Assembly (NCBI GenBank): GCA_025345505.1
Contig: JANVCC010000011.1
Span: 4,416,602 to 4,480,601 of the forward strand
Source of the DNA: Todiramphus chloris collaris
Lineage: Eukaryota > Chordata > Aves > Coraciiformes > Alcedinidae
DNA length: 64,000 nucleotides
Direction of reading: 5' to 3'
The translations under genes and the position numbers were made by a program. Below, piece by piece: positions 1 to 14,867 of the stretch. Under the pieces are notes generated by a model. That model worked only from the letters and a program-made list of their open reading frames with translations, was not told the origin of the DNA and did no database searches. The number at the start of each line of letters is the position of its first letter. Position 1 is the stretch's first letter.

Positions 1-3000
1 CAGCTCTGAGATAAAGGGCAGAAAAACATTAAGTGTGGAATGAAAAATTGTGGGATTGGATAAACAAAATTGTGATAGACTATCACACATTTTTAGAAAG
101 CTTTACATGAACAGTCACGTATTAATGTTTTAATTCAAAAGATGCTGCATTATGGCTCCCAAGCTTAGTAGTAAATAGGTCTTTCATCCAAAGAGCCAAA
201 GCTTTTCTTCCTTTTGTCCTCCATCCAGAGAGATTCATATTACATGAGGTAAGAAGTTACTTTGAATGCTCTTTTATGTGTGTCAATGAAAGTTTTCAGT
301 GTCCACAAAGGACTTTACTGTGTTGCTGACTGAAAAACAGAAAATAAAATCTGCTAAAGGCTGCCTTCTGTAGGTCTGTATTATATATATACTTGCCCTT
401 TGTAATGATCAGGCACACCAACCCACCATGATCACATCTCATATGCTTAAATCAAGAGACAAAGAGCCTGATGCATAATCTTGGTTTAGACCACAATTTT
501 CACTGCAATCAGTGACATTATGTTATTAAAACCTCCTGTTTTTAATAACAGGTTCACATGCTAATGATGGCTGTCCCTCACAGAAGGAAGACGCCATTAC
601 AGCCCTTTATAAATATTTTCATTCCATCCTTAAGTAGGAATCCTAAAGTAAAAATGCTAATATTTTCCTCAAATCCAAACCAAACCTAAACAACCAAAAC
701 ACCAAAACAAACAAACAGACAAAACAAGCAAACAAGCAAACAAACAAACAAACAAACTGAAAGTCTCAGTACTTGCCCAAGTTTCAGCTCACAAACTGCG
801 AACAGATATGGAACAAAAAATGCTGGATACACACATACTAGTAATGGTACAGTTTTATGGGGAACTGTGGCATCACAATAGTTTGAGAGCTAATCATGTC
901 AGACACTTTTAATCAATTCTCAACAACGAACATCCAATCTAAGTTCTTATTTTTCTTAAGACAGGAATATTTTTTTCTTGGAATTTACAGTTGTTCACTA
1001 AATGATCCCACTGTAACAGTGTAGTCATCACTGTGAGTGTACCCATATCTGTCTTCTACCTGATGCCCCTTTGATTTAATTTATTAGTATTGGGCTCTTC
1101 TCTAGATAAGTCTACAAGGATTACCTCCTAAAATGCCACCTCCTCCAATGTTGAGAGTGAAGTTTCTGTTCATGAGTTGCTCATTGTTTTCTGTAGCAAC
1201 TTTCTCTGCATGCTAGGGTTACACAGTGGAGAAAATAAATATGGTGCTAGGGTAATTGGAAAAGAAAGTTTCCATATCTTTCATTGAGCAGGATAAAGAA
1301 CCAGGGGAATTCATCTTGAAACCCTGTTCTGAACATTATGACTGTAGAATTAACCACAAATTATCACCTCATTATTAAATTTCAGTATAAAACAATGGGA
1401 AATAAATCTTTTGGTCTTTAAATGTATGAAAAGAAGACCATCATGGAAAACTTAGGTATTTAATTTTTTCTTCTGAAAAGCAATTATAGGACTACTACAA
1501 GCATCCTGAATCCAGGAACAACATTGTCCCTGGAAGATGAATACATCAATGTTACTAAGTCAAAGGAGAGCTACAAAAAGTGACTCAGGAAGTGAATCAG
1601 TCATTGCATAGTGTTAAAAAAGATATCTGATAACAGTGACAAGTCATTCATCTTGCTGACAAAACTGTAACAAGGGTCAATAGCTAAAATATGCAATTTT
1701 TCTACCAGTAAAAATACTTAGAGCAGGTTATCAGGAAATTGTGGCTTTGACTTTTCCTGGAATTATTGGATCAGGTGGATTATATTCCTAAAAGGAATAA
1801 AGAGTTTATATAAATATACAGAATGTGTAAGTCAAGGATAAGGATAGTATATTGGCCAAGGATCATACCTAATCTTGAATATATGAATCATGAGTCTTGT
1901 GCATTTGTTGCACATAGTTACTTTTTGTTCCAGTTTTCTAGAGGATATATGCAATGATTTGGTCTATGGTGCAAAGACATGGTTTGGTCCGTGTCTAGTT
2001 ATTGTACTTCATGTAACTTAAATTAGATTAAATTAAATGTGGATTACATATGAACCTTGCAATTAATAAATATCTGATATTTAGAAGAGTGTTTACTAAG
2101 AGTTCAGAATTACTCTATAGTTGATATTAGAAAATTCAGATACAGTCAGATATAGTCAGGCTATTGTCTCCAATGGTGGCATAGGCAGTGACAGGATGAC
2201 ATTTCAGTTTGAACCATTAACCATTCTTGGATAAGGGAAAATCATTAAGTGATGAAAAGCAAAAGAAACTGCAATGGAAAAAAAAAAAAAACAGGTTTCT
2301 ACCTTTTTCATCAAAACAAAGGAAAAATGCCATTTTTGTCTAGGCTAAACTGGTAATACTTTTTTTCCCTAACCTAAAATGTGAAACAAAAAACCTAATA
2401 TTTGCAATCAAATACTTGATCAACCAAGTATACTAGAATTTTAAATTTTGTTATTATTTTCCCTATCCAATGTTTTTCAGTCAGATATTAGCCCTGAAGT
2501 TTTCCCTAAGGTATAATCATATAACCATTTTGTATACCATGGGACATGTCATCAAGCAATTCTGTTCATCAGCATCTGTCATAGATTCCTGCTCCCATAG
2601 CCAAACTGTAACACGGGTTCATGCAAATACTATTTAAACTGCCTTGATTCAAATCTAGTTACTGCCAACCACCTTCAATAGTGGTGGAACTATAGCATAG
2701 AAGCAGACTAAGTATTTGTGTTTTCTAGCATTGCAGTTTGTCTGGAAAGACTGTTAGTTGTTAATCTCCTTCAGCCAAATGCACAAAGAAGCATCAAACT
2801 GCTTGTTTAGCAAGATGAGCCTAGAAGGAAGGCTTTCATATTGTCTAATAGCCAATAGCTTGCATTAACTTAAGGTGTAAAAGAGAGCAGTTTACAGTGC
2901 CAAACATTAGGATGGAGACGATGAAAAATATGACTGCAGTTCTAAGGGCAATTACTTCATTTGGAAAAAAAAAAAAAAATCACACCAGAATTTGGCAGGA

Positions 3001-3929
3001 CATTAGAGTTAATCACCCCTATTCTTCATATAATCTTTAATGGTCAAAACCAGTCAGGACCTCCAATTTGCATCCCATTTACAAGATGGGATCTTTTAAC
3101 AGCATGGGACTTCCTAACATACTCTCAGCTACTAAATGATTAAAGACTTATTGTTACAGTACCTAGATTTTCTCACTCTAACCTCACTTACATCTGCTGC
3201 AATTACAGCATGAAGATGCTTAGCCTGTACTTACAGAAAAACAAGGATGTTTTTACACTTCATGAGTTCTTTCTTTCTGAGGATAAAAATGAACCTTATG
3301 AGATAGAACAGCACCCTCTGCTTTTCTTCTGCTAAAGTATAACAAAAACAACTGTGCTAGCCTCTGTCTATGAAATGCTCTCCAAAGAAGCAGATGAACA
3401 GACCAGATGTACACAGCTTGTCTGATACCTTGCTGCTTCAATAATTTTCATTACAGTAATTGTTGCTTAATGCTGGTATAATTTGTTGCTCAAAGGAAAC
3501 ATTATTTGTTTCCTTTAATGCTGTTACAATGTTGCCTGCTCTTTTCCTGAAAAACCCAGGACCTCTCCTACCCACAGAGCAGCTTGGAGGTGAAGCTGAC
3601 TTTACAAACCTGAAAGAACGCAGAAGGCCAGGAACATCTGACTATGGGGTCACTGTGAAAAGACATGAAAGAATGCATAGCTGCAAGCCTGAACAACTCA
3701 TGCTGTGCACCAGAAGACACTAGCAACTGGCAACTGTTGGAGTAGCAGTTGTGTATTTATATGGTGCGTGAATCCTTTACATTGACAACTCAATTTGATT
3801 AATGGCAGCAAGCAATTGAAATGTTCTTTGCATAAAATACATTTTGCACTAAAAGTAATTTTATGTACAAGAAACACATATTTTGGAAATATTATGAGGG
3901 GTGACTTCATTAATGTTCATGAATATGCA
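1..3929. other. Gene-free AT-rich stretch
   Basis: No open frame here has a recognisable domain, and the few frames over 60 codons are low-complexity or random-looking. The stretch holds an AAAC-type simple repeat at about 688-757 and short A runs near 2279 and 2964. I recognise no transposable element before the CR1 at 3930, although very old diverged copies could be missed by eye. Confidence 0.6.
688..757. repeat. (AAAC)n simple repeat, imperfect
   Basis: Irregular units of AAAC, with AAGC and AGAC variants, run for about 70 bases and become pure in the last 25 bases. This is a common kind of microsatellite and no function is implied. Confidence 0.85.
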
Positions 3930-4242
3930 AAGGGTGAGTGTCAGGAGGATGGAGCCAGGTTCTTCTCAGTGATGTCCAAGGATAAGACAAGGGGCAACAG
4001 GTACAAGCTGGAATATAGAAAGTTCTGTGTAAACATAAGGAGAAACTTATTCATGGTGAATGTGACAGAGCTCTGGAACAGGCTGCCCAGGGAGGTTGTG
4101 GAGTCTCCTTCTCTGAAGACAGTCAAAACCCACTTAGATGCATTCCTATGTGACCTAATCTAGTTGATCCTGCTCTGGCAGAGGGTTGGACTAGATGATC
4201 TCTCGAGGTCCCTTCCAACCCCTAACATTTTGTGATTCTGTG
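3930..4242 (+). mobile_element. CR1 LINE 3' end, sense strand
   Basis: This is the last 310 bases of a chicken-repeat-1 non-LTR retrotransposon, truncated at its 5' end as most CR1 copies are. The frame ending at 4163 still reads the C-terminus of CR1 ORF2: [13 protein letters not shown] at about 4078-4116, the avian CR1 hallmark. It is followed by the conserved 3' UTR phrase built on gggttggactagatgatct (about 4182-4203) and the terminal repeat gtgattctgtgat. The open frame from 3795 is a chance run joining host sequence to this remnant and is not a gene. No target-site duplication was recognised, as expected for CR1. Confidence 0.92.
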
Positions 4243-7200
4243 ATATTGCTTGTAAGGCTATTCTTCTTATGAAAAAAATATATGAATAAAAGTAAAAATA
4301 GACACATACTGTGTATGTGTATATATCCTCTCCCAAAATTTAAGCTCTTTTCAGATCTTCAAAGGCCATCTAATCACTACTGAAGTTTTTCATTTCAGCT
4401 CATGGCATGAGGAATTTTAACTAGATTCTAGTCTGAGTGGTTGTGTGATTTGAAGACAAAGTAGGATCTTTTTTTCTGGTTTGGGCAACTCAGCAGCCAG
4501 GCTCAGGGCTTTGTCACTACAGAACATCTACAGTTTGTCTGTCACAGAACCGAAACATTGTTTGTTGGAAGGAAAGGCTAGTGAAACTAACCCCAAAATT
4601 AATTATCCCTCAATATGCCCATGGGACACTTTTTCCTAGTAGTCTTTGCAGGCTGATGCATCCTTTATATCCTTTACTTGTCTCAGATGGAAAATTCTCA
4701 ATTGATCATCAGATTGTCCCCTCAAAATTAAACACATATATCTTATACATATTTAATAAATATACAAATATACTAGTTTTATTAGTATGCATATTTACTG
4801 AATATATTACACCTGTGTCTATCCCTATTTATAGCACAGTATAATGACCTCTCCCTCTTACTGCTGTGCTCCTCTAACACAGCATTGCAGAGGATGTAAA
4901 GGTGAGCATGAGGGAGGAAACATATTTAGTTAGCAAGGGCATCATTTGTTGGACATCTTCTTCACTACATGTTAGTGTAACAGATCTCCCTTGATACATT
5001 ATTTACACCAACTAAACACTGGTCTATCAGAAAAGGGAAATTTGAGTTTATAAGATGAGAAAATTTGACACAAGAGATGATAAAACTAAAAAAGACAGGT
5101 GCTTAAAAGGAAACTTTAAGACAACACAGCTTCTGAGGATAGCACTGAGAAACATGACATGATTCTTGTTAATGGGCAATTTTCCTTTTTTTTTTTTTTT
5201 TTAAGCTCATAATATTATTAAAAGCTTTAGTGACATAAAGGTTCAGCAGCAACTGTTAAACATTATGGTCTGGATACAGTTTCTAAAGTCTTGTTGTTCA
5301 TTGACAAAAATACAGTATGGAGACAACATAGATCATTCTAGTGCATGGCTGTGCGGGGATTTGTGTATTCTCATTAGGAAAGAAAACTCGTCCCAAAATT
5401 GGAGACAAACACATTGACACTTTATTTGTTCTTCACTAGTAAAGTGACCTGCAAAGCACCAATTTTACTAAAGTCTTGTCAAGCAGCATTCTTGAACAAC
5501 CCCACAACTCCTCAAATGCAGTCAGGGCCTTTATGAACTATCAGAATGCAGAACAAACTAAATTCAATAATACAGACAAAACTGAATTAAACTATCACTG
5601 TCACATGAATGAACACAATCCTATATATACAAGCTCAAATAGTGCGGTTTGGGTCATCTGAAATCTCTCATAGGAAATATTTTCTCTGCTGGTTTAACCA
5701 GATGCATGTTTACTTTAGTGCTTTCCTGTGCACCAGATTAACTACATGAGAATGATAAATATGAATGTTATTTTAAAGATTAATCTCTTCAACTTATAAA
5801 AACCATGAACTTAAGTAATACAGGCTTGACAATCTGACACAGGCTTGCCCTTTCCCCCATTTCCAAAAGAACAGCACTGTTTCATAGTTAGATTTATCTG
5901 GCTTTCTTAAAGTGTTGGGAGAATATTTCCATTATATAAATAACATTTTCCTATAGAAATATTGGTCATTCCTTGGTTCAGTGCCCAGAAAAGATATCCC
6001 CTGTAGCTCTGTGATCTGCTTAACAGGTGCTCTTTTAAGCACACTGCCCTCTTTCATCATGCAATAACCTTCAGTAAATCAGGATAATTTACAATGTAAG
6101 TTTTGCTCTCAGAAACATGCTGCTGTACAGAAAATTCCAACACAATGTGGCAACATTCTGTTAACTGCAGTGCAACAATGTGAATCACCAAATTTGAAAT
6201 GAATGAGCCTTGTAATGCCTCAGGCATAACATTTTAGTGGCTGAAGAATTTGACATTACTTGCATTTTGAGTATCTATAATCCTATAGTTATCTTGACAG
6301 CAGTGAACCTCTGCTCAATAACCGTATCTACACAGAGGAAGATACTAAATTACACTGCATATGTGCAGCAAAAAAAGTAAGCTGCACAACTGAGACTCTC
6401 TATTATATATCTGGAACATATAATTGATGGAATCAGTCTTTAGGTGACCCATTTATTCCGTATTTTCTTGCTAACACCCTCAACAGACTTCTTATTTAAA
6501 TATCTCATCTCTTGAAGATATGAGAAGATATGAGGTTGGGTTTCCTTTCAGACATGTAGATTCCTGAGAGCAACAGGTACACTGCTGACAATGGAGTTGG
6601 AGCACACATAAATGAAAACACCATAAGGCAATTAAATTCTATGAAGAATGGAAATTGTTTTGTCTAAAGGACAACTGGGAAATTTCCATCAGTTTTGCAA
6701 AGCTCAGCTCTTGCCTAGTCTTCCATGAAATAACTTTAGCCCACAGTTTCTGTGGGCAGTATCATTCCAGTGATATGAATTTTATTTTTTAAGCACAAAA
6801 CGGAACTGTACCACCTTAGAAGATGCCTAAGGCACAGTTGGAATTATTAATATTTTTTACTTTCAGAACAACTATGGAGTAACAGAACTACTTTTATCCC
6901 CATACAAGGTGTTTGGATTTGTAGTGTAATACCCAAATCTCAGCTAAATTCGAAGAACTGTCTGAAGTACATAAGGCTATCCTGTAGTTGTATTGAACTA
7001 CAGTCAGGGCAGAAAATCAGTCACAGTTAAATGTGGATTCAGGTCATCTATTCTTGCTAATTACAGAGGGAGCCTGGTGATTGCATGCCATATGAGATAT
7101 CTCAGGTTTTGTACGTAATGGTGTTTTCATCTTCAGAAAAAGCTCTTGGCTCTTTGAAGATAGGCTTCAACTATGGACTTCGATGGTCCAAAAATGAGAT

Positions 7201-10200
7201 CATGAATGTGCCATGCAGTGGTTGTCTAATGATGGCAACATCTAGAATTGGTGCAAAACTTCCTTTAGGTTAACTTTAGAAAAATCAATAAGAAGGAAGA
7301 AAGGGCAACTGCCCTCCAAGTGGCATAATCTTCCTCTTTTCCATTTGTGACAAAAATTTTCTTTATCTTGTGGCATTGAAAGAATTAAGCAAAGCACTTG
7401 GCAAGCAAAAGTCTGTTTAGATTTGGTTTAGCTCTTTGCAGTATGCTAAACGTGCAACTCCTTTGCCTGACAGTGTATTAATAGGGACACCTCGACATAA
7501 CTTTTAATTGCCACAAGCAAAATTTAATTCCACATATTCTGGTTCTTCCTAAAACAAAGCTGGGCTGAACAGACTATGCCAACACTAAAAATGAGTGCAC
7601 TCTGCACTCAAGGGTGTCCCTGCTGGTGTAATAGTGATTTACTCCCTATTTCACTGTGCTTTGTCACTAATAGTTGGAAGACATCACATATGTAAAAAGT
7701 TCTGAAAATGAAGTAGAAGATGACAAATATCAAATATGGTGCAGTTATTAGAGAAGACAAGAATTCTGACACCATTTCCACCCAGGGTAAAATGCCAGAA
7801 CTAAACAAAAACAAAAACTTATTGAAGCTCCATGTAACAAGCAAAGCTACATATTTCCCTGCTCACCTTCTCCATGAATGGGAACTTACTATAGCCACAG
7901 ATATTGTGTTGATTACATGAAGAATGAGAAGAAAAGGCTAGTAAAATCACATCCAAATAAAAAAAATAAATACAAGAATTATACTAAAGAAGTAGTAACA
8001 GAAATATTTCTCTCCAAAGAAAATACCAGAATATAAAGAAATGCAAGTAGAAAGAATGATTACTGGTCTCTGCTCCAAGGTTATTTTTTTGTTATGACTG
8101 AGTATCCTATTTTTACTCATCAAGGAAACCAATGTTTACTCTTGTCCTTACATATTATTAGTGTGTTTTGACTGATGCTTCACCTACTCAGATGGATCTT
8201 GGAGCTGTATAAACTGCTCCTCTGCTGAGCAATACACCAGGAAGCCATCCTCGATTAAATTCCTTCTTCAGTACTGAAAGATCCATTGAATCTCATTTGT
8301 TGTTATTTTGCCCTCACATACTGCTAACAGTGTAATAAATAAGGCTAGTTTAAAATTGCTGTTTCATAGAACCATTATTTGAATAAAGAAATCACAAAAA
8401 AGAAAAATTAATTACATATTTCAGCAGCATTAACAAATGTTCAAATACCATGTGTTTGAACCAAATGAGTTTTTTAGTTAGGTTTCAAATACCTGAAGAC
8501 ATTTCTCAAAGCTGTTTTGAAGCCAGGTCCCAGTACTAACCATGCCATTTCAATTATTAAATTTAAATAAATGCTTAGGAAACAAGTGACTAAATGGTAG
8601 AAGGTCCAGACCATCTGAGCCTCTGGAAACTCTAGCTATACACAGCAGGTGTTTGATCAAGATGCAGGACAAGAATAGCACAATTCCTAAACCAGCATAG
8701 AAACTTCCCGGAAGAAGATGCACAGCAGAAAATATTTGTGTCAGTCATCTTTAGTCACCTTCTGACTCTTTTTAGCGCCACTATTTTTTTATATGGGATT
8801 TTCATTAAGGCACATCATTTGAAACTAATCAGCTTGGTGTATTTTCACCTTAAATTCCCTTTCCTCAAAACTTGTGCACTGCACACAAAGAACATCATAG
8901 GTAGTCTACAAGCCTTCCCAGTGCCAGCAATAAGGAGAGATGGATGACTTTTATACTCCTGACCAGGGCATGACTCTGACCCAAGTACCTGGTGCCACTG
9001 TCTTCAGTGCAGACAATTTTTCAACAATGATTTTTCTGAAAGTGCTTTTTGATCTTGACAGAGAAACTAAGCGCAGGCACTGATCTTAGATGCTGCATCT
9101 GCTTAATGGCAAACTTTTTCAAACTCTGTCGTTTATAGTGGTTACACTTATGGATAGGCACTTACTAGGAAAACCAGTCCCCATGTATCTTACTGTAATG
9201 CAGTTGTAATGCTTCCTTATTCCTCCCCACTAGACCCTCTTGTGGGGGTTCAATCAAGATAAAGTCATACCAATGGATAGTAGTGAACTAATTCAAAGAG
9301 CTTGTACAGATCAGAGACGAGGTACTGAAAGAACACACTGGCTTTACTGGCTGAAACAACATCATGGCTTGAGCTGCTACAGTGTTTTATGATGAAAACT
9401 ATTTTATTTCACTCATATCTACTAAATACTTACAACTGTGAGAAGAAACCTGCTAATACTCTGCCATCCTTCATCTTAGACCAAGACACAGACATCAATC
9501 AGAGGACTAACACGTTTTAACATTGGTCATTTGAAAATGTATAAATAATTGCAGATTTTTCACTATCAACTTCTGCAACTAATTTGGAAAAAAAAAATAC
9601 AGAATTGTGTTGTGTTTTGTTTTTCTAGTATAGGAATAAATTTCACAAGTGTTATAAAGTTAGTGACTTACCTAACAAGATAGCTAGATGGTGCTAAAAC
9701 ATACTTGTTGCAATGTAGTTTTACTATGACTGCAGTTTTGAAATAGGGTGTTTTATCTCTATAACTGCATATAACTACAATATTTATGTACACTTTCATA
9801 CAGCAACTCCCTGAAAAAAAATCCTGGTGAGTGTGGAAAACTTTTTCATATCTATACTAAAAATGAGATATTTGAGATGAAGAAATAAATTGACTATGAT
9901 TGATCAGAAGATTTCTTAGGCCACAGATGAGCATACTAGTCACAGGACAATCTCTCTTTTCTGAAGCTTGCTCACCACTGAAATACAGCTGCCTCCAGAG
10001 TAAAATCCATAATTTTCCTCATGAACTCCACTAAAGAGAAATGTAGATCTGAAGAAAATGAGAATTCAGGAATTAAACTGATTGCATGTTATAAAACCCT
10101 AGGCATCTGAACTGTATAGTAACCAAGATAAGTGTACTTTCTGAATAATCAATAAATTTTAAAATAAAAATTAATAATAAATAATAAAAAAATCTCATAT

Positions 10201-12594
10201 TTTCCTAATCCTGTACCCATTAAAGAAGAAATGGACAATGAGGTTGTAAAGAATCTCAGATTAATTACAGACAACATTGTCTTTTCAATACTTAACTTTG
10301 GTTGCTGAAATTTTATAAAGTCTAACTTTGTACCTAGTAGAGGTTTTCTCAAAGGAAGGCTGCTTGTAATGTAAATTAAGTAATTAACCTGAAAGTGAGA
10401 AGTGTTTGAAACAATCATATAAATATGTTTTTATGCATTACATTTATGCTTGCCAGAAATATTCTTTTCTAAACCCATAGTAATCTCCTTCTCATGGCCA
10501 CTGTATTAACACAGTCTCATTATTTACATCACCTGATGCAAAGCTGCTCTACATTAGTGAATTAGGCCCATTTTCTTTCTTTAGCATTTTCAAATGTCTT
10601 TCATTATAAACAAATATCTGTTTTTAAGTGAACTCAGTTAACTTAGAGAGCAACCCAAATAAGTAACCCAATTTTCAAAGGCTCATCTGGGTGTGCAACA
10701 TGTAAACCACCTCATGTGACCTGCTCTGAGCGGTGATATTTTCCACATGTGATTCCCACTTGCATCTGTTGAATCCATGAGATCTTATGTCTGGAGATGT
10801 ATGGGTGTTCAGGTTCCACACTGCTGCTGTCTGAAGTCCTACCTATTTTAATTGAGGGCTGAAGGTATGAGATGTAAGAGTAGCTTGTTGCTCCTAAGTA
10901 ACCTGCCAAGCTCAAGAGTGCAGAGTCCCACACAGCGATTTCTGGTTGCAAAATATTCTACAATAACTGCAGAAAGCCTATCATTTTGAGTAAGGACTTT
11001 TAACCTGGTTGTACTATTCAAGTTTTCAGTAACAGGACAGTTTAATTTGTCAGACCAGTGATGAAATACTCCAAGACCTACAATACTACTTTACCTAACC
11101 CCTAATTCTAGAAAGAAATAGCTGGTTTTGGAAGGAATATGTTTATACTGAATTACTTCTGTACTGATCTAACTAGGTAAGGGGGAAGTAGATGGCTCCC
11201 ATAAAAACAGCATAATGAATGTACATATTGCTCTTAACACACAGGTAGTTTATCAGTATCTACCCAACTTAAGGGCAGAATGGCTTTCACAGATTGTCCT
11301 TTTTTCCCTGTATTTTGCATTTTCTGCCTTCTGCTTGTTTGAAATGCAGGGATTTTTTACTTTATAACAACTACACTCTTGAATCTGCTCTTCTACTTTC
11401 CTTTGCAGTCCTAAGGATCTACAAGGCTTCTTGTACAATTCATTCAATACAAGCACTGTGATGACCTGTGACCTTTGCCACTTGCTCAGGGTCCACACAG
11501 GAAGAAAAGCACACAGCACAACAAACCACTGAGGAAGAATTTGCTGTTTCTCTCTCTTAATAAGATGTGAAATTCCTTTTCTATTTATCCCAGTCTTCAC
11601 ACACACCAGTACCTGTGAACACGAAAGAGCTTACAATCAACAAAGAAAGGGACACAGCAATTTCTAAATCATCTATCCACTTTGGCAGTGGATAGTAGGA
11701 AATGCTTCAGGGGAAGATGCTAGTGTGGTATGAAATTACAAAACCTCTTCCATTAGGAAGAGCATGTGTTATGCTTCAGACTTTCTTGCTTGCTTTTTTT
11801 TTTTTGTAGTTTTTTTGGGGGATTTTTTTCCACTTTTTTTTTTAAGTTCTTGTTTCCTTTTCCCATAAAAATGTCTTTACAGTAGCCTGTTAAACTTTGC
11901 AGGTCTCTGGACATGTGCCGACAGCCAGGTACAGACAGCTGCTTCCCAGGTTCACCCATGTTCGCTGCCAGAAATGTATGTACTAGATCCAACCCAGACA
12001 CCTTTCAAACATGCTTAATGACCTTGAACTCTCAGCAGGGCTCATTAGCACTGGTACAGTCAGCCTGCTGGACCATAATGACCTCATGCCTAGCAAGGCT
12101 GAATGATGGACAGAGCAGTGTCTTAGGTTGACCAAAACAACAGATAAAGTTTCCTATGCTTTCCCCTATGGAGCAGACATTTTCTTTCATGGATGCTAAG
12201 AAGTGCCACCTTCAGGGCAAAAAGCAAAGCAAGCTAATAACACACAGGGAATTTTTCAACACGGGTGTTCACTCAATCACCTGAATTTTGAACAGAATGG
12301 GCTGGAAATACAGATGAAGATTTTTCCTTCAGTTACTGCAAAGACTTGGGCTCCAGGATACAGATCTCAGAAGGCAATTTGCACAGGTGATAAAATGTTC
12401 TCCTTGTCAAAACAAGACTTTTTTTATTTTTCACAGATGATTAGCTGGCAATTTGGCTAGCAGATGCTGAGTGATAGGATCTTACAAATCAGTAAATCCA
12501 GCTTTCTCCTTAATCCACACCTGTTCTACTATCACCATGATGAGTACTGAACCTGAATGTGATTAAATTTAAATACATCCCTCAGGTGTTTATG
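4243..12594. other. Gene-free AT-rich stretch
   Basis: No supported gene. The short open frames show no domain, no family resemblance and no convincing exon structure. Simple-sequence content is limited to a T run near 5188-5204 and A-rich patches near 9586 and 10150-10200. I recognise no transposable element in it. Confidence 0.55.
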
Positions 12595-12632
12595 AAAAAA
12601 AAAAAAAAAAAGAAAGAAAAAAAAAAGAAAAA
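12595..12632. repeat. A-rich low-complexity tract
   Basis: About 38 bases of almost pure A interrupted by single G bases. A poly(A) tail of an old retroposed copy is possible, but no source sequence is recognisable in front of it. Confidence 0.8.
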
Positions 12633-12998
12633 CAACACAGTCTTGCAGAAGTAATGTTCTGGTTCAGAAAGGGGCAAATTGATCTGTAGGAAAACAGTGT
12701 CTTGGATTTTTAAAAGTTCATTTGCTCCTATTGTTTATTCCATACCTGAAGCCATGTCACCCTGGGTTTCTGACATCTCAGATGGTGATTTTTTAAAAGA
12801 TTATAATATCAGATGAAATATAAGCTGCAATGTTTGTGTTTTCATGTAAGCTTGCTCCTAGCAAGAGAGGAAGGACACAAGCCCTATTGCCCTTTAGGAA
12901 ATAAGCAGCAAATAAGAGTACTGCTTTCCAAACATCTATATAGCAATCAAGTTGCTTTCCTATTAAAGGCTTAATTTGGAAAGAATCAAAATCAGATT

Positions 12999-13025
12999 CC
13001 CCCCCCCCCCCCCCCCCCCCCCCCC
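12999..13025. repeat. 27-base poly(C) run
   Basis: An uninterrupted run of 27 C bases, followed at once by GGAGG. On the minus strand this is a 27-base G run, able to form G-quadruplex structure. Such long C or G homopolymers are uncommon in AT-rich vertebrate intergenic DNA, and their exact length is often misread in sequencing. Confidence 0.95.
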
Positions 13026-13741
13026 GGAGGTACTAACATTGTATTCCAAATTCTGAAATGTAATTGCAGTTAAAAATGTCTGTTACTCAATAGCATAGAA
13101 ATTTAAATTTATTGGTGTGATTTCCCTATACCTATTTCATAAAAACATGTGGACTTGGAAGCCGTATCTTAACTCCCGAATCCTAGTAGCATACTTAGCA
13201 AAAGCATCTCCGTTCCTTAACATGTTGCTAACATGGTATAATTTAATACTAAAGTGACTTCAAGCTACTCTGTATTATATCATAACCAATGAATATGTGG
13301 TTAGCATGTTTACTTCTAGATCTGTTTTATTTATCTGGAAAGTTTATGTCTGTGAAATGAGAAAGACTGAGAAAACAGACAGAAGTTTGAGTTAAAGAGC
13401 TCAAAAATGCACCACTTTTTTCCTCCTAAGCAAATAGAACAAGTCTGTAAGCCTCTTCTCTTCTGATTTCATTACCAAGATATCACTGGAATTACAGTGG
13501 TATTAGATTGGAGTAACCAAGTGGTGAATTAGGTCCTGTACATTTCATTACAGCAGCATAAAGTAGATGCAACATTCATATGGTTCTCTGATAACATGAT
13601 CATTGAAAGAGAAAATATATTCATTGTTGTAACTTAAAAACATCTAGCTAGAGAAAGCAGTGCCATATTTATCTGCCATCAGTGGCATCTATATGCACTT
13701 CATATTTAAGAAGTAAAAAATAAAGTTTGTAATAGTGTCAT

Positions 13742-13759
13742 CAGAGTGAGCTCACTCTG
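13742..13759. repeat. Perfect 18-bp palindrome
   Basis: CAGAGTGAGCTCACTCTG equals its own reverse complement and has a SacI-type GAGCTC centre. Roughly one such 18-mer in four windows of this size would arise by chance, so it is only mildly notable. Confidence 0.95.
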
Positions 13760-14867
13760 TTGTGTGATTTCTACCACAGTACTTTCAGATGACACTGTAC
13801 TGCTTTAGCTTAGGGCACACCATGGAAACACACATCAATTGGAATAATGTTCTTATCTCATTGCTGGACCCATATTTATGTACAAATTTATTTAAACCTT
13901 CAAATTTGTCCATATGTGTAGATGAATTATTCTCCTGCTCTATCAGGAATCACATATAAACTTGTATGACAAACACTGGTGAAGCCCAAGCATGGCAAAT
14001 GTCATGCCATATACTCAGTGCTTATTCTTCCTTTATGATCCCTGATATTTTGGTCCTGTGGATTAAAATTAATCTCCTGTCATTTAGTAACCATGCCAGA
14101 GCTTACATGGTTCTGGTTGTCTTGTAAGTTTACATTCTTCATCACAAGTTTCTCCTTTAGCATTCAAGGTTTTTTTTCTCCTATCCTCTCCTGTATTTTG
14201 CAATTCTGTTTGCATTTTGTGTTTCCAAAATTTTCATTAGTATTTTTATATCAGTCTCACTAATTTACTTATATATTCCTGGCTGGAGGCAGATGTGTGA
14301 ACTCCATGAAACAAGTGGCTACACTTTCTGAACCTGAAATTTCTATGAACTGCACAATGTCTCTTTGTGATTCTAGGCACAAAAGAAAGTCAAGATAAAC
14401 AACAATGGCTACGGACAAGAGTATGACACTTTATGTAGGAGTTATCCAACTGGACAGTGACAGATGAATAAAACTTTTAATAGAAAAGAATGATTAGGAT
14501 TGTTATAGTATTGTGTTTATAAATCTCTATCTAAATATTTGTAAAACGCCCAGTAAACAAATTGTCTGATAGAAACAACAAAGCAAATAACAGAGCTGCT
14601 TGGAAATTTTCCATCAGTGAAAAATAAAACTTCTATACAATAACCATTTTCTGTGGAAAAACAGATGTGAAATTGGCATTTTCCATTAGGAAAGGATCTG
14701 AACTTCTGTTTATTAAATCAACAGAAATATTTTTAAATCAGGAAATAAATGGAGTACGTAGATAGATATTTACCAGTATCATGGGTTACAATCTGAAGAT
14801 CAAGATGAGATAATTAGTAAATATAATGCTTTTTTCCTTTTTTTCTTTTCTATTCTTTGGGTCATCT

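Noticed and set aside
3795..4163. 122-codon open frame as a host gene
   Set aside because: Its second half is plainly the CR1 ORF2 C-terminus, and the first half is unrelated flanking sequence.
11253..11606. 117-codon minus-strand frame
   Set aside because: Amino-acid composition is unremarkable, no motif or relative is recognised, and there is no promoter or exon support.
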